Made by a program: the position numbers and the translations under genes. The notes beneath the pieces were generated by a model that made no database searches, had not been told where the DNA came from, and saw only the letters and a program-made list of their open reading frames with translations. From the NCBI GenBank assembly GCA_945787485.1, contig CALZHV010000035.1, positions 1 to 14,867 on the forward strand: DNA of 14,867 nt. The letters run 5' to 3'. Positions 1-7,656 of this stretch are shown in pieces (position 1 is the stretch's first letter; every line of letters begins with the position of its first letter). The stretch comes from an uncultured Lachnospiraceae bacterium. GTDB taxonomy: Bacteria; Bacillota; Clostridia; Lachnospirales; Lachnospiraceae.

Positions 1-1920
1 ACCTGCATTTTCTTTGACACCCTGATTGTAAATTACGGCAAGTGCACCTTCAAATGCATGTTTTTGATATGGTGGGTCCATAAGGACAAGACCATATTCC
101 GTATTAAGTCTCTCATTTACCATCGAAAGCGCAAGTTCAGCCTGTTCATCAGTTGCAAGACCACTGATTACAGCCCAGCTTTGTGGATTAAGCCACATAT
201 TTGCCTCCGGGTCCTGACGATTACCGATTACTTCTCCTCTTTCCGTAAATCCTCTTATAAATCTGTCCTCATTCCAGCAAAGTTCCTGAATTTTATTTCC
301 AAGCTTCTTCTGACTATCATTTAAATAATTCACATATTCTGTATCGTTTTTATATTCTGCAAACTCACGAAGTATTGTCATTGCAAGATAATACTGTAAA
401 GCAACAAATGTTGACTCTCCGTCTTTACCTAATCTAAGGCAATCGTTCCAGTCTGCATAAAGACCTGCAGGCATACCATGTATTCCAAGATGATTAGCAG
501 AGAAGTCAATTGCTCTCTTTAAATGCTCATACACTGTACCTTCATCCTTATTTGCAAAAGGAATTACCTCATCTAAGAATGCAACATTTCCTGTTTCAGC
601 TACATACTTATAAACTGTAGGGAACAACCACAATGCATCGTCTGCTCTGTATGCAGGATGTCCTGTCTCCTTAACATATGATGCATCATCAGGAGTATCC
701 TCATGTCCCGGATTATGTGTAAACTTAACAAGCGGAAGACCACCTCCATTATCAACCTGTGCTGATAACATAAATCTAATCTTTTCTGCCGCCATCTCAG
801 GTGCAAGATGAATTACGCCCTGAATATCCTGTACGGTATCTCTGTAGCCATATCCGTTTCTAAGTCCGCAATAAATATATGAAGCGGCTCTTGACCATGT
901 AAATGTCATAAAGCAGTTATAAGCATTCCATGTATTAATCATTGTGTTGAAATATTCATTTGGAGTATTAACTTGGAAATGTTCAAAACGCTCATGCCAA
1001 TGCTTAACAAGCTCGTTATATTCCTTTTCGCAGGTTGCTGATAAATCCTTGTAGCCGGCTAATAATTCTTCCGTTTCATCCTTTTCCTTCATTGTAAGGA
1101 TAAATGCTATTTCTTTTGTTTCGCCCGCCTCAAGTTCTAATACAGTAGACAAAGCACCACATGAATTTTCATTGTAGCTTGTCTCATTGCCAAGGTTACC
1201 GCTTGTAACACCTACCGGATTGCTGTAGCTGTTGTATGAACCAAGAAATGCTTCCTTATCTCCACAGAATGATGACACCTTTGAGCCCAGTAATGCAAAC
1301 ACCCTGTCAGTTGAGCGTTTTTCATCGACCTCTTCTGAAAGCCCTTCAAGATTGCCGTGTACTGTATGAACAACTCTGTTATCAACAAATGATGTTCTTC
1401 CGATAAAAAGTGAATACTGAAGATTAACCTGGTCCTGCTCGTAGTTACAGTTGTTTGTAAATTCTGCATAACCTGTAATTGTAAGATTTCTCTTTGTTGC
1501 AGAATTATTTGTTACCTTAAGCTTCCAGACCTCGTGTGAACACTCAAGCGGTACGTAGTAAAGCGCTTCTGTATGAATACCTGAATAATCAGCCATGATA
1601 TTTGTATATGCCGTACCATGATGGCACTCACTCTTATATTCATTTAAGTCCTTACCGACAGGCTGCCATGACGCTGACCAATAATCGTTGCTTTCATTAT
1701 CTCTGATGTAAATATATCTGCCCGGCTGGTCAAAATTGTTAAATACATATCGAAGTATTCTTCCGTTCGCACCCGATTTTGCGAAGCTGTATCCACCTGC
1801 ATTGTTTGAAATAATTGCACCGTAAAGTGGTGACCCAAGATAATTTACCCATGGCTTTGGAGTCATTGGGTTTGTTACAACATATTCTCTTTTCTCATTG
1901 TCAAAATATCCGTACTGCAT
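1..1920 (-). CDS. GH94 beta-glycoside phosphorylase, cellobiose/chitobiose phosphorylase-like (3' end outside window)
   Basis: GH94 enzymes are cytosolic inverting phosphorylases that split a beta-linked disaccharide with phosphate into a sugar 1-phosphate and a free sugar. The frame is open for all 640 codons and runs off the window start, so roughly the last fifth is missing. The N-terminus (MQYGYFDNEKREYVV, then WVNYLG and AGGYSF) is the beta-sandwich start typical of cellobiose and N,N'-diacetylchitobiose phosphorylases. GYRDTVQD (Arg360 region) matches the phosphate-site Arg segment, and ADWNDC at 489-494 carries the catalytic acid Asp. The visible part ends in QGVKENAG, just before the expected phosphate-binding His. 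AGGAGG lies 6 nt before ATG 1920. It follows the other GH94 gene by 34 bp, so they are probably co-transcribed. From remembered family sequences the N-terminal half looks closer to chitobiose than to cellobiose phosphorylase; cellobionate phosphorylase is also possible. The family is sure, the substrate is not. Confidence 0.93.
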   Translation of the reverse strand, partial: MQYGYFDNEKREYVVTNPMTPKPWVNYLGSPLYGAIISNNAGGYSFAKSGANGRILRYVFNNFDQPGRYIYIRDNESNDYWSASWQPVGKDLNEYKSECHHGTAYTNIMADYSGIHTEALYYVPLECSHEVWKLKVTNNSATKRNLTITGYAEFTNNCNYEQDQVNLQYSLFIGRTSFVDNRVVHTVHGNLEGLSEEVDEKRSTDRVFALLGSKVSSFCGDKEAFLGSYNSYSNPVGVTSGNLGNETSYNENSCGALSTVLELEAGETKEIAFILTMKEKDETEELLAGYKDLSATCEKEYNELVKHWHERFEHFQVNTPNEYFNTMINTWNAYNCFMTFTWSRAASYIYCGLRNGYGYRDTVQDIQGVIHLAPEMAAEKIRFMLSAQVDNGGGLPLVKFTHNPGHEDTPDDASYVKETGHPAYRADDALWLFPTVYKYVAETGNVAFLDEVIPFANKDEGTVYEHLKRAIDFSANHLGIHGMPAGLYADWNDCLRLGKDGESTFVALQYYLAMTILREFAEYKNDTEYVNYLNDSQKKLGNKIQELCWNEDRFIRGFTERGEVIGNRQDPEANMWLNPQSWAVISGLATDEQAELALSMVNERLNTEYGLVLMDPPYQKHAFEGALAVIYNQGVKENAG

Positions 1921-1954
1921 TTTTACCTCCTAATAACCTTTATTTTTTTCGTTC

Positions 1955-4651
1955 TTATTTATGCATTAATGTAACTACAATGTGGTGCTTTTTGTCATCA
2001 AGCTTAGCAAGCTTATCAATTGATAATACGGCCATTTCACCTGATACTTCCATCTTTGTTTCATCGCACACTGCTTCTTTTACCACATACTCATCTGCTT
2101 CAATGTTGTCCTTGTTAACAATTTCAACCATAAATTCTTTGCCCTGGAAGAAAAGTGAGATTGAAGCTTTTCCGTCCTTGTCAAACTGACTCTTCATAAG
2201 CTTAGGACAAACCACCAAATCACCCATATTGCCCTTCACTCCAAATACCTCTGTAACATATGTCAGCAGATACCAGCTTGCTGCTCCTGTAAGGTAATGG
2301 TACAAGCCTCTTCCCTGTGCATCAAAATATTCAGGAATACCGGGATAAATCTTACTTGTATCAAAATTAAGTGCGTTTTTAGCAAGTGCATTTAATGCTT
2401 TGTAACCTTCTGCTGCAAATCCTCTTTGATATAAAGCATTTGCGTACATAACAGCCATATGCGAGAACACTGCTCCGTTTTCTTTTTCTCCATATGCAAA
2501 TCCAAACATTCTACCCATATCATATTTTTCTTCATGGAAGTCTGTATTAAGTCTGTATCCGCCAATCTCTTCTCGATATAAATATTTATCTGCTGATTTA
2601 CATATCTTTGGAACCTGTGAATATGTTGCAGTTTTGCTCATAATTGTGAACACCTGGCCGGTAAGCATCATTCTCACACCGTCTTCTCTTTTTCCTTCTA
2701 CGGCATTTCCTGAATTGTCATAATAACTGTTGAACCATCCATCCTCATCATCCTTAATCCATTCGTTGTCACGAATATGATTTTGAATCCATTCAGCCTT
2801 TTTCTTAAGATTTTCTGCAATATAAATCAAGGATATATTTTTTTTACTGCCATTTGTTTTATGTCTGCATGTAGTAAGATATTTGTTAAGCACAGCCTTC
2901 TTTTCTTCTGTGCTGTCGTAATTAACATCATCCGTATTAAGAAGAATATCTATATCAGCAAGAAGCTCTACATCCTTCCAACCATATTTATTTGCAATAT
3001 CGTATAACAAATCTGAAAGCTGCATAAGATTGCCTGCATATGCTGCCGTAAATGCAACGCTCTCTCCTCTCTCACTTGCCATATCAATAGCATCATTCCA
3101 GTCAGCCCCTCTAAGTCTTATATGGTTGTGTTCTCCAACCTCATAGAACGCACAGAGATTTTCTAATAAAATATGCTCCAAAATGCTTCCTTTGTATATC
3201 TCATCCTGTGAATCCTTTTGCATAACTCCGTATGTAACATCCCATTCCTTATCAAGCTCAAAGCCTCTCATACACTGTTCATCTTTAAAATAGGCAACCT
3301 GTTCATTTAATATATCTATATCGCCTGTCTGGTTGATATAAAGCTTTGTTGTAATAAAAGGCCATAATCCATGATCCATCCATACTCTGGCAATACCATT
3401 TCTGTCAGCAATAAATTCACCTTGATTTGCTCCTATGATAGTTGCATTTGTTCCATCTATTCTTACTCCGCCGTAATTATCAACTATCATCTTTCTTACA
3501 TCCTTTGGATCCATGATAAGAAGTGAAAGACAATCCTGCCACAAATCTCTCCAGCCTCTTCCGCCTCTTCCGTAATCATGATGCGGAAGGAATGAACATC
3601 CGTATATTCTTCTTAAGAATGGTTGGAAGCTAATCCATTTCATAAGGCTGTCCATGTCTTTGTCTTTTGTATTACAGCTTACATTAACTTTCTTTGTCCA
3701 ATATTCTTTAAGGTTTGCCAAAGACTCATTTACTTTTTCTAAGGAATCATACGAAATAACTATTTCATCTATTTTTTCAGCACATTCAGTTATGCCCATT
3801 ACTACTGTATATTGTGCTTTTTCGTTTGGCAAAAGTGTAATTGTATTGAAATGAAGTCCTCCAAGTGCTTCTTTACCTTCCGCTGAAGAACCTGCTGATA
3901 CTCCCTCTTCATTTGCAACAACCTTATAAGGTCTTGTAAGTGTTCCGCCTTCTCCGATAAAATCATCAAGTATCGGATAAAAGTCAGCAGGCTTTTCACC
4001 TATACCACTTACGCCACATACGAAATATGTCAAATCATTTTTCTTATGTCCTCTTTCATCAAATGAAAGCGTAGGCTTTACCAAAACACCATATTCTGTT
4101 GTCTTAATTCTATGAAGCATTGATGTAACATGTCTGTGGTCTCTTATATTGTCTGCACTTCTTCCGTATATAGGAACCGCAACTGTTGGGGTAATCATCT
4201 GAATCTTTGATGAATTATTAGTTAATTCAACATGCATTATTTCAACATCATTTTCAACCGGTACAAAATCTGTAACCTTAGCAGTAAGCTCATACTCTTT
4301 TGAAGTTCTTGTTATTGTCTGCCACATAAAGCCTGCTTCAATTTCACTTTCATCCTGCTTATTTGTGAATTTCTTATTTTCTTCTTCTGCCGAAGCACCA
4401 ACTGCAGACCATATTCCTTTTCCCTCAACATTAAACCAGATATTTCTGACGCCTCTGTTATTGTGTAAGTTGGCTATCGAAACCGGCTCTAATAAAAAAG
4501 CATTCTGGTTCCATTTTGCATCTCCACCAAAATTTGGAGTGACAGCACTTTTAATTCCGTTCTCACTTGCTATCGGGAAATACAATCCACTGTAATTTTC
4601 AGGATTTTTTAAAGTAAATACTTCGTTTTCTTTGAAATTAACCTTTGACAT
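1955..4651 (-). CDS. GH94 beta-glycoside phosphorylase, laminaribiose phosphorylase-like (898 aa)
   Basis: Complete cytosolic GH94 phosphorylase with no signal peptide. The N-terminal sandwich (residues 1-300) has a long-type start with FTLKNPENYSG and FLLEPVS, which I associate with laminaribiose phosphorylases of about 900 aa rather than short cellobiose phosphorylases. In the catalytic barrel, GRGWRDLWQD (Arg368), GADWNDAID (Asp517 and Asp520, region of the acid catalyst), KENGAVFSH (His731) and YLTGAASW (Thr788-Gly789) match the phosphate and catalytic positions described in other GH94 structures, so it should be active. AAGGAGGG precedes ATG 4651. It is first in an operon with the second GH94 gene. 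A phosphorylase of 1,3-beta-linked glucobiose or oligomers is the best guess; cellodextrin or 1,2-beta-oligoglucan phosphorylase are alternatives. The substrate assignment rests on remembered similarity only. Confidence 0.92.
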   Translation of the reverse strand: MSKVNFKENEVFTLKNPENYSGLYFPIASENGIKSAVTPNFGGDAKWNQNAFLLEPVSIANLHNNRGVRNIWFNVEGKGIWSAVGASAEEENKKFTNKQDESEIEAGFMWQTITRTSKEYELTAKVTDFVPVENDVEIMHVELTNNSSKIQMITPTVAVPIYGRSADNIRDHRHVTSMLHRIKTTEYGVLVKPTLSFDERGHKKNDLTYFVCGVSGIGEKPADFYPILDDFIGEGGTLTRPYKVVANEEGVSAGSSAEGKEALGGLHFNTITLLPNEKAQYTVVMGITECAEKIDEIVISYDSLEKVNESLANLKEYWTKKVNVSCNTKDKDMDSLMKWISFQPFLRRIYGCSFLPHHDYGRGGRGWRDLWQDCLSLLIMDPKDVRKMIVDNYGGVRIDGTNATIIGANQGEFIADRNGIARVWMDHGLWPFITTKLYINQTGDIDILNEQVAYFKDEQCMRGFELDKEWDVTYGVMQKDSQDEIYKGSILEHILLENLCAFYEVGEHNHIRLRGADWNDAIDMASERGESVAFTAAYAGNLMQLSDLLYDIANKYGWKDVELLADIDILLNTDDVNYDSTEEKKAVLNKYLTTCRHKTNGSKKNISLIYIAENLKKKAEWIQNHIRDNEWIKDDEDGWFNSYYDNSGNAVEGKREDGVRMMLTGQVFTIMSKTATYSQVPKICKSADKYLYREEIGGYRLNTDFHEEKYDMGRMFGFAYGEKENGAVFSHMAVMYANALYQRGFAAEGYKALNALAKNALNFDTSKIYPGIPEYFDAQGRGLYHYLTGAASWYLLTYVTEVFGVKGNMGDLVVCPKLMKSQFDKDGKASISLFFQGKEFMVEIVNKDNIEADEYVVKEAVCDETKMEVSGEMAVLSIDKLAKLDDKKHHIVVTLMHK

Positions 4652-4679
4652 TTCGCCCTCCTTATAGTAATTAATTCAC

Positions 4680-4685
4680 ATTATA
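4680..4685 (-). promoter_or_regulatory. Possible -10 box of the GH94 operon
   Basis: TATAAT reads on the minus strand just upstream of the GH94 ribosome binding site. The hexamer 17 nt upstream (TAATGC) is a poor -35, so the call rests on the -10 alone in very A+T-rich DNA. Confidence 0.3.
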
Positions 4686-4835
4686 TAAATCTTTTTTTGA
4701 TTGCATTAAATCATTTATTTATTATTAGATTTTATTTTTATTGTTTTATTTAATATCTCATATTTATATATACAAAAATATCAATTTAATGTGCTATTTT
4801 ATGATTTCATGCAGATACATTTTAAATATTTTTTA

Positions 4836-4857
4836 CATACTGTATGAATTGTAATTC
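4836..4857. promoter_or_regulatory. Paired dyad sequences, candidate operator
   Basis: Two short inverted repeats abut and share one base: GAATT-AC-AATTC and CATAC-A-GTATG. They lie about 190 nt upstream of the first GH94 gene, in its leader. A sugar-responsive repressor or activator could bind here, but A+T-rich DNA often yields such dyads by chance. Confidence 0.25.
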
Positions 4858-4939
4858 GAATAGTTTGAATTTTGTTTTACAATTGGGGATTTTTATTTTT
4901 AAACTTAATAGTATAATTTCTGCTTGTCCATTATTGCAC

Positions 4940-4968
4940 AAAAAAACAGACCTCCTTATGAGGTCTGT
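4940..4968 (-). terminator. Rho-independent terminator of the DUF285-like gene, overlapping its stop codon
   Basis: On the minus strand a perfect 9-bp stem (ACAGACCTC with GAGGTCTGT) encloses a 5-nt loop and is followed by a run of T. The 5' arm is made of the last codons of the upstream gene, and its TAA stop falls across the end of that arm and the loop. This is a strong, compact terminator with no spare 3' UTR. Confidence 0.9.
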
Positions 4969-5819
4969 CTACTAAGAAGCTTGCGCATATATTCGAAGTC
5001 TTCACAATGATCATTATCTATTGTCTCACCTGCGATTTTACAATCCGCAAACATCATATCAGTATTTACTTCGTTCCAAATCTTAAATGCCGGGCCAAAG
5101 TCAAAATCTTTTGCAAATTCACTTTCATAAAACATATGGTCCATAGAAACAACCTTTGATGTATCAAAGCATGCCGGAAGTGATACTCCTTTTGGAATTA
5201 TACATTCAGAAAACATATAATCCATCTTACGAACATTTGAGGTTACAAATTTGTCATTGAAATTGAACCCCTCCGGTATTGTGCATTCATAAAACATGTA
5301 TCTCATATCCTTAACCTTATCGGTATGGAAATGCTTTCCCAAATCAAAATTATCAGGAAGCACTGCTCCGGCAAACATAAGGTTCATATCAACTATTTCT
5401 TTGGTATAGAAAAGCTTGTCCAGATTAAAGCTCTCCGGTAATGTTATCCATGAAAACATTCCACAACAGCTACTTGCATTTATAGGGGTCTCAAATCGAC
5501 CACCCTTGTATTCATCCTTATTAAATTTAAGAATCTTCTTACCATTCCAGTTCTTATCAGGTTTATATTGCAAAGGATTATACAATACCCAGTTTTTGTT
5601 GCCCGTTCCTTCTTGAAACCATTCATATTCCGGTAAGCCTATTTTCCTTTTAAATGCGAATCTTTCGCTTTCATCTTCTATATACAGGAAATGTGAATTT
5701 CCCTCATATACTATGTGTGAATATCCTATTAGTAGATTTCTGTCAATTTCCTCCTGAGAAGCCAAGCCGGTCGGCCTTTTGCTGCCATCTCCTGTCTTTA
5801 ACTTAAAGATATTAATCAC
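4956..5819 (-). CDS. Cytosolic protein with five 27-residue BspA/DUF285-like repeats
   Basis: A 287-aa protein with no signal peptide, membrane segment or cell-wall anchor. Residues 1-120 form an unrecognised N-terminal region rich in aromatic residues (WVLYNP, YEWFQE). Residues 121-255 are five consecutive units of exactly 27 residues, each starting with MF and ending in a K-V-x-x-M type segment; a sixth unit begins at 256 (MFADC) and breaks off. The TSNVRKMDYMF and TSKVVSMDHMF segments match the DUF285 repeat of BspA-like leucine-rich surface proteins, although the usual unit is about 24-25 residues. The start ATG has GGAGGTGA at good spacing. A consensus promoter lies directly upstream and a terminator overlaps the stop, so it can be monocistronic. 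A binding or scaffold role is likely but not shown; many relatives are secreted, and this one appears not to be. Confidence 0.85.
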   Translation of the reverse strand: MINIFKLKTGDGSKRPTGLASQEEIDRNLLIGYSHIVYEGNSHFLYIEDESERFAFKRKIGLPEYEWFQEGTGNKNWVLYNPLQYKPDKNWNGKKILKFNKDEYKGGRFETPINASSCCGMFSWITLPESFNLDKLFYTKEIVDMNLMFAGAVLPDNFDLGKHFHTDKVKDMRYMFYECTIPEGFNFNDKFVTSNVRKMDYMFSECIIPKGVSLPACFDTSKVVSMDHMFYESEFAKDFDFGPAFKIWNEVNTDMMFADCKIAGETIDNDHCEDFEYMRKLLSRQTS

Positions 5820-5850
5820 CTCCGCCAGTTATTACGAAATGCATAACAAT

Positions 5851-5879
5851 ATTATACAATGTTAAGTATTTTATTTCAA
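5851..5879 (-). promoter_or_regulatory. Sigma-A promoter of the DUF285-like gene
   Basis: On the minus strand TTGAAA (5879-5874), a 17-nt spacer and a perfect TATAAT (5856-5851) sit directly after the stop codon of the DUF4317 gene and about 30 nt before the next start codon. There is no terminator between the two genes, so the downstream gene could receive both its own transcripts and read-through. Confidence 0.85.
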
Positions 5880-7001
5880 TTAATCAAAATCATATTTATT
5901 AACTTTCATACCATTTACTGTAAGCTCATCATTTATCTCAATTACAAGGCAATTTCTTCCTTCGATTCGTTGCACCTCTATTCCGTCAGCAAATTCCATC
6001 GGAAGCGTAATTTCTGTAATTCCTGTTTTTATTTTCAGCTTATTGGTATTTGGCAATATATTGTTGGCAAGTATTTCTCCGCCTTCCTTTGTCGCATTTA
6101 TAAGCGTATTTTTGAATTCCTCAAGGTCCTCACTTTTTACACCGCTTGCCTCAAGCATATTAACCGTCTCGACAGCACCGATGACCATTTTTTCTTCGTC
6201 TTCTTTTGACTCCTCTTCTTTCTCACTTATTGCCGAACACAGACTTACTGCATTTTCGAAAGTGAAGCTTTCTATTGCAGATATTGCATCAATGAACATT
6301 TCACTTTGTTTTTTTGCAGTTGCCGGACTTTTACATCCAAAAACTTCATTAATTAGCCCTTCGTCTAAGTCTTCACTTTGCTTTGAATACATGAGAATGT
6401 TGTGAATATCAGTACCCCGATTGTTAAATGAAGGATACAAAAATCCGTGTATAGGTGGTTCAACCATCAAATTTCTTACAGCATTTTCAAGGGTGTTTTC
6501 TATTGCATTGTATGTAAGTCCTGCCTTAGATGGTTTCATCGGACACATCAGGGTTAATATAAATTTATATACCTCATCCGATGCATCCTCCATCTCAATT
6601 CCGTCACTTGTTTTGCCCGGTACATCATATACACCATAAAATGTCATAATGTAATAATTATCCGGATAATCATAATTATCCTTTATCGTTTCAAAAAGCT
6701 TTAATACCTGTTCGTCCGTTTCAAGCTCTGAATTTACCACTTCTAAAAGCATGTCTCGTTTTTCGGTATGTCCTGTTTCAAACTCAAGATTAATCAGATT
6801 TTTTCCAACTCTTCCGCTAAGTGCCTTCTTAACAAGGTCAAAATACTTATGCTGTTCTTCTTCTGCCAGACACAAGAACTGATCATGTGATACGACATGT
6901 ATATGCTTTTCGGTATCAATAAAACAGCCTGCCAGCTTATGGATACTACAGTTCGTATATTTAAGTGTCTGTCTTATTTCATTTATTTCTTTTTTTATCA
7001 T
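5880..7001 (-). CDS. DUF4317 family protein
   Basis: A soluble 373-aa protein that I recognise as DUF4317, a family of unknown function common in Lachnospiraceae and related Clostridia. Family-like segments are the N-terminal KKEINEIR, YFDLVKKALSG and GKNLINLEF, then YDVPGKTSDG (about 125-134), DASDEVY, GFLYPSFNNRGTD (about 186-198) and, near the C-terminus, RNCLVIEINDE with VNG. An acidic stretch at about 260-271 divides the two halves. A TTG at 7019 would add six residues, but ATG 7001 gives the MIKKEI start usual for the family, so I chose it; GGAG lies 12 nt upstream, a slightly long spacing. It follows the 157-aa gene by 26 bp and probably shares its transcript. The family is fairly sure; no biochemical role is known to me. 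Confidence 0.85.
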   Translation of the reverse strand: MIKKEINEIRQTLKYTNCSIHKLAGCFIDTEKHIHVVSHDQFLCLAEEEQHKYFDLVKKALSGRVGKNLINLEFETGHTEKRDMLLEVVNSELETDEQVLKLFETIKDNYDYPDNYYIMTFYGVYDVPGKTSDGIEMEDASDEVYKFILTLMCPMKPSKAGLTYNAIENTLENAVRNLMVEPPIHGFLYPSFNNRGTDIHNILMYSKQSEDLDEGLINEVFGCKSPATAKKQSEMFIDAISAIESFTFENAVSLCSAISEKEEESKEDEEKMVIGAVETVNMLEASGVKSEDLEEFKNTLINATKEGGEILANNILPNTNKLKIKTGITEITLPMEFADGIEVQRIEGRNCLVIEINDELTVNGMKVNKYDFD

Positions 7002-7027
7002 TTCGTCTACCCACTCCAAAACTTTCT

Positions 7028-7501
7028 TTAGAATTGTTGTCTGTACTCAGCAGGAAGGTTTCTGAATCTTTCCCATTCTTCAATATCATTTTTTGCCGTA
7101 ATAAATATACTATAGCTTTCTGTATATTCCTCCGTGTCTACAAATACATGGTATTTTCCGTCCTCACATGCTATCTCAACAATAGGACAGCCTTTGATTT
7201 TTCCAATCAAATCAGAATACTCATCCTCGTTAATTATGACATCATCTACCTGTTCTCGGATTTTGTCATCCATATCACGAACGATATAGCCATCTCTTAT
7301 TATCTTTATTTCACTTATCTCCGTAAGTTCAAGTACAAGTTCATTTGTTGCCATATCTCTATATTGATTATTCTGACTGTTGTTGGCACGTATAATAACA
7401 TCTTCTATTTCGAACACAATTCTGTCCTGTTTAATCATCATTCCGACTAATGCTGACTGAGAGAAATCAAAACTGCTTATTTCATTTTTGCTGTTAAACA
7501 T
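7028..7501 (-). CDS. Conserved-looking hypothetical protein (157 aa), paired with DUF4317
   Basis: A soluble, acidic protein of 157 residues that I do not recognise. It has no signal peptide or membrane segment. Alternating hydrophobic residues in the first 120 residues (for example RIVFEIEDVIIRA, EISEIKIIRDGYIV and KYHVFVDTEEYTESYSIFI) suggest a beta-rich fold, closed by a short helix-like tail (EEWERFRNLPAEYRQQ). AAAGGAGA stands at normal distance from ATG 7501. It is the first gene of a likely operon with the DUF4317 gene, which makes a shared pathway plausible but gives no function. It could be a small regulatory, binding or immunity-like protein; none of these can be supported from sequence alone. 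Confidence 0.75.
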   Translation of the reverse strand: MFNSKNEISSFDFSQSALVGMMIKQDRIVFEIEDVIIRANNSQNNQYRDMATNELVLELTEISEIKIIRDGYIVRDMDDKIREQVDDVIINEDEYSDLIGKIKGCPIVEIACEDGKYHVFVDTEEYTESYSIFITAKNDIEEWERFRNLPAEYRQQF

Positions 7502-7551
7502 TTATCGGTCTCCTTTCATGCGTCTTTGCTCATTTCAAGCAGTGTATTAAC

Positions 7552-7592
7552 TTATTTGATACAAAAAATTCCGGAGAATATCTATCAAATAA
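7552..7592. promoter_or_regulatory. 10-bp inverted repeat upstream of the 157-aa/DUF4317 operon
   Basis: TTATTTGATA (7552-7561) and TATCAAATAA (7583-7592) are perfect inverted copies separated by 21 bp. Arm centres are 31 bp apart, about three helical turns, so two protein dimers or one looped complex could bind the same face. The site lies 50-90 bp upstream of the start codon where no good sigma-A promoter is visible; a possible -10 (TAATAC) lies just downstream of the proximal arm on the minus strand. Confidence 0.35.
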
Positions 7593-7599
7593 TAATACA

Positions 7600-7633
7600 A
7601 ATAATAAAAGCTGTTGAGTAATTCAACAGCTTT
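7600..7633 (-). terminator. Terminator of the acidic low-complexity protein gene
   Basis: On the minus strand a perfect 11-bp stem (AAAGCTGTTGA with TCAACAGCTTT) with a 5-nt loop ends in TTTTATTATT. It begins about 24 nt after the stop codon at 7657. The T tract is interrupted, so efficiency may be moderate. Confidence 0.8.
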
Positions 7634-7656
7634 ATCATTTAAGTATTTAAATCAGC

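Larger units (their letters stand above)
4652..4945 (-). other. Leader region of the GH94 operon
   Basis: This 294-base, extremely A+T-rich stretch separates the GH94 operon from the terminator of the next gene upstream. On the minus strand TATAAT at 4685-4680 lies about 25 nt before the ribosome binding site, but no good -35 sits 17 nt above it; a weak -35 would fit a promoter needing an activator. Two touching dyads lie further upstream: GAATT-AC-AATTC (4857-4846) and CATAC-A-GTATG (4846-4836). They are candidate operators. I see no clear CcpA cre site and no coding capacity. Confidence 0.35.

Noticed and set aside
5055..5459. Recent tandem DNA duplication within the 27-residue repeat region
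   Set aside because: The 81-bp units are well diverged at nucleotide level; only the protein pattern is kept.
7002..7019. Six-residue extension of the DUF4317 protein from TTG
   Set aside because: Family members begin at the MxKKEI position, which corresponds to ATG 7001.
6965..7450. Plus-strand frame of 161 codons across the 157-aa gene
   Set aside because: Its hydrophobic product is the complement of acidic codons in the real minus-strand gene, and no start signals precede it.
7501..7650. CRISPR, tRNA or riboswitch in the larger gaps
   Set aside because: I saw no spaced identical repeats, cloverleaf or known aptamer core in this or the other intergenic stretches.
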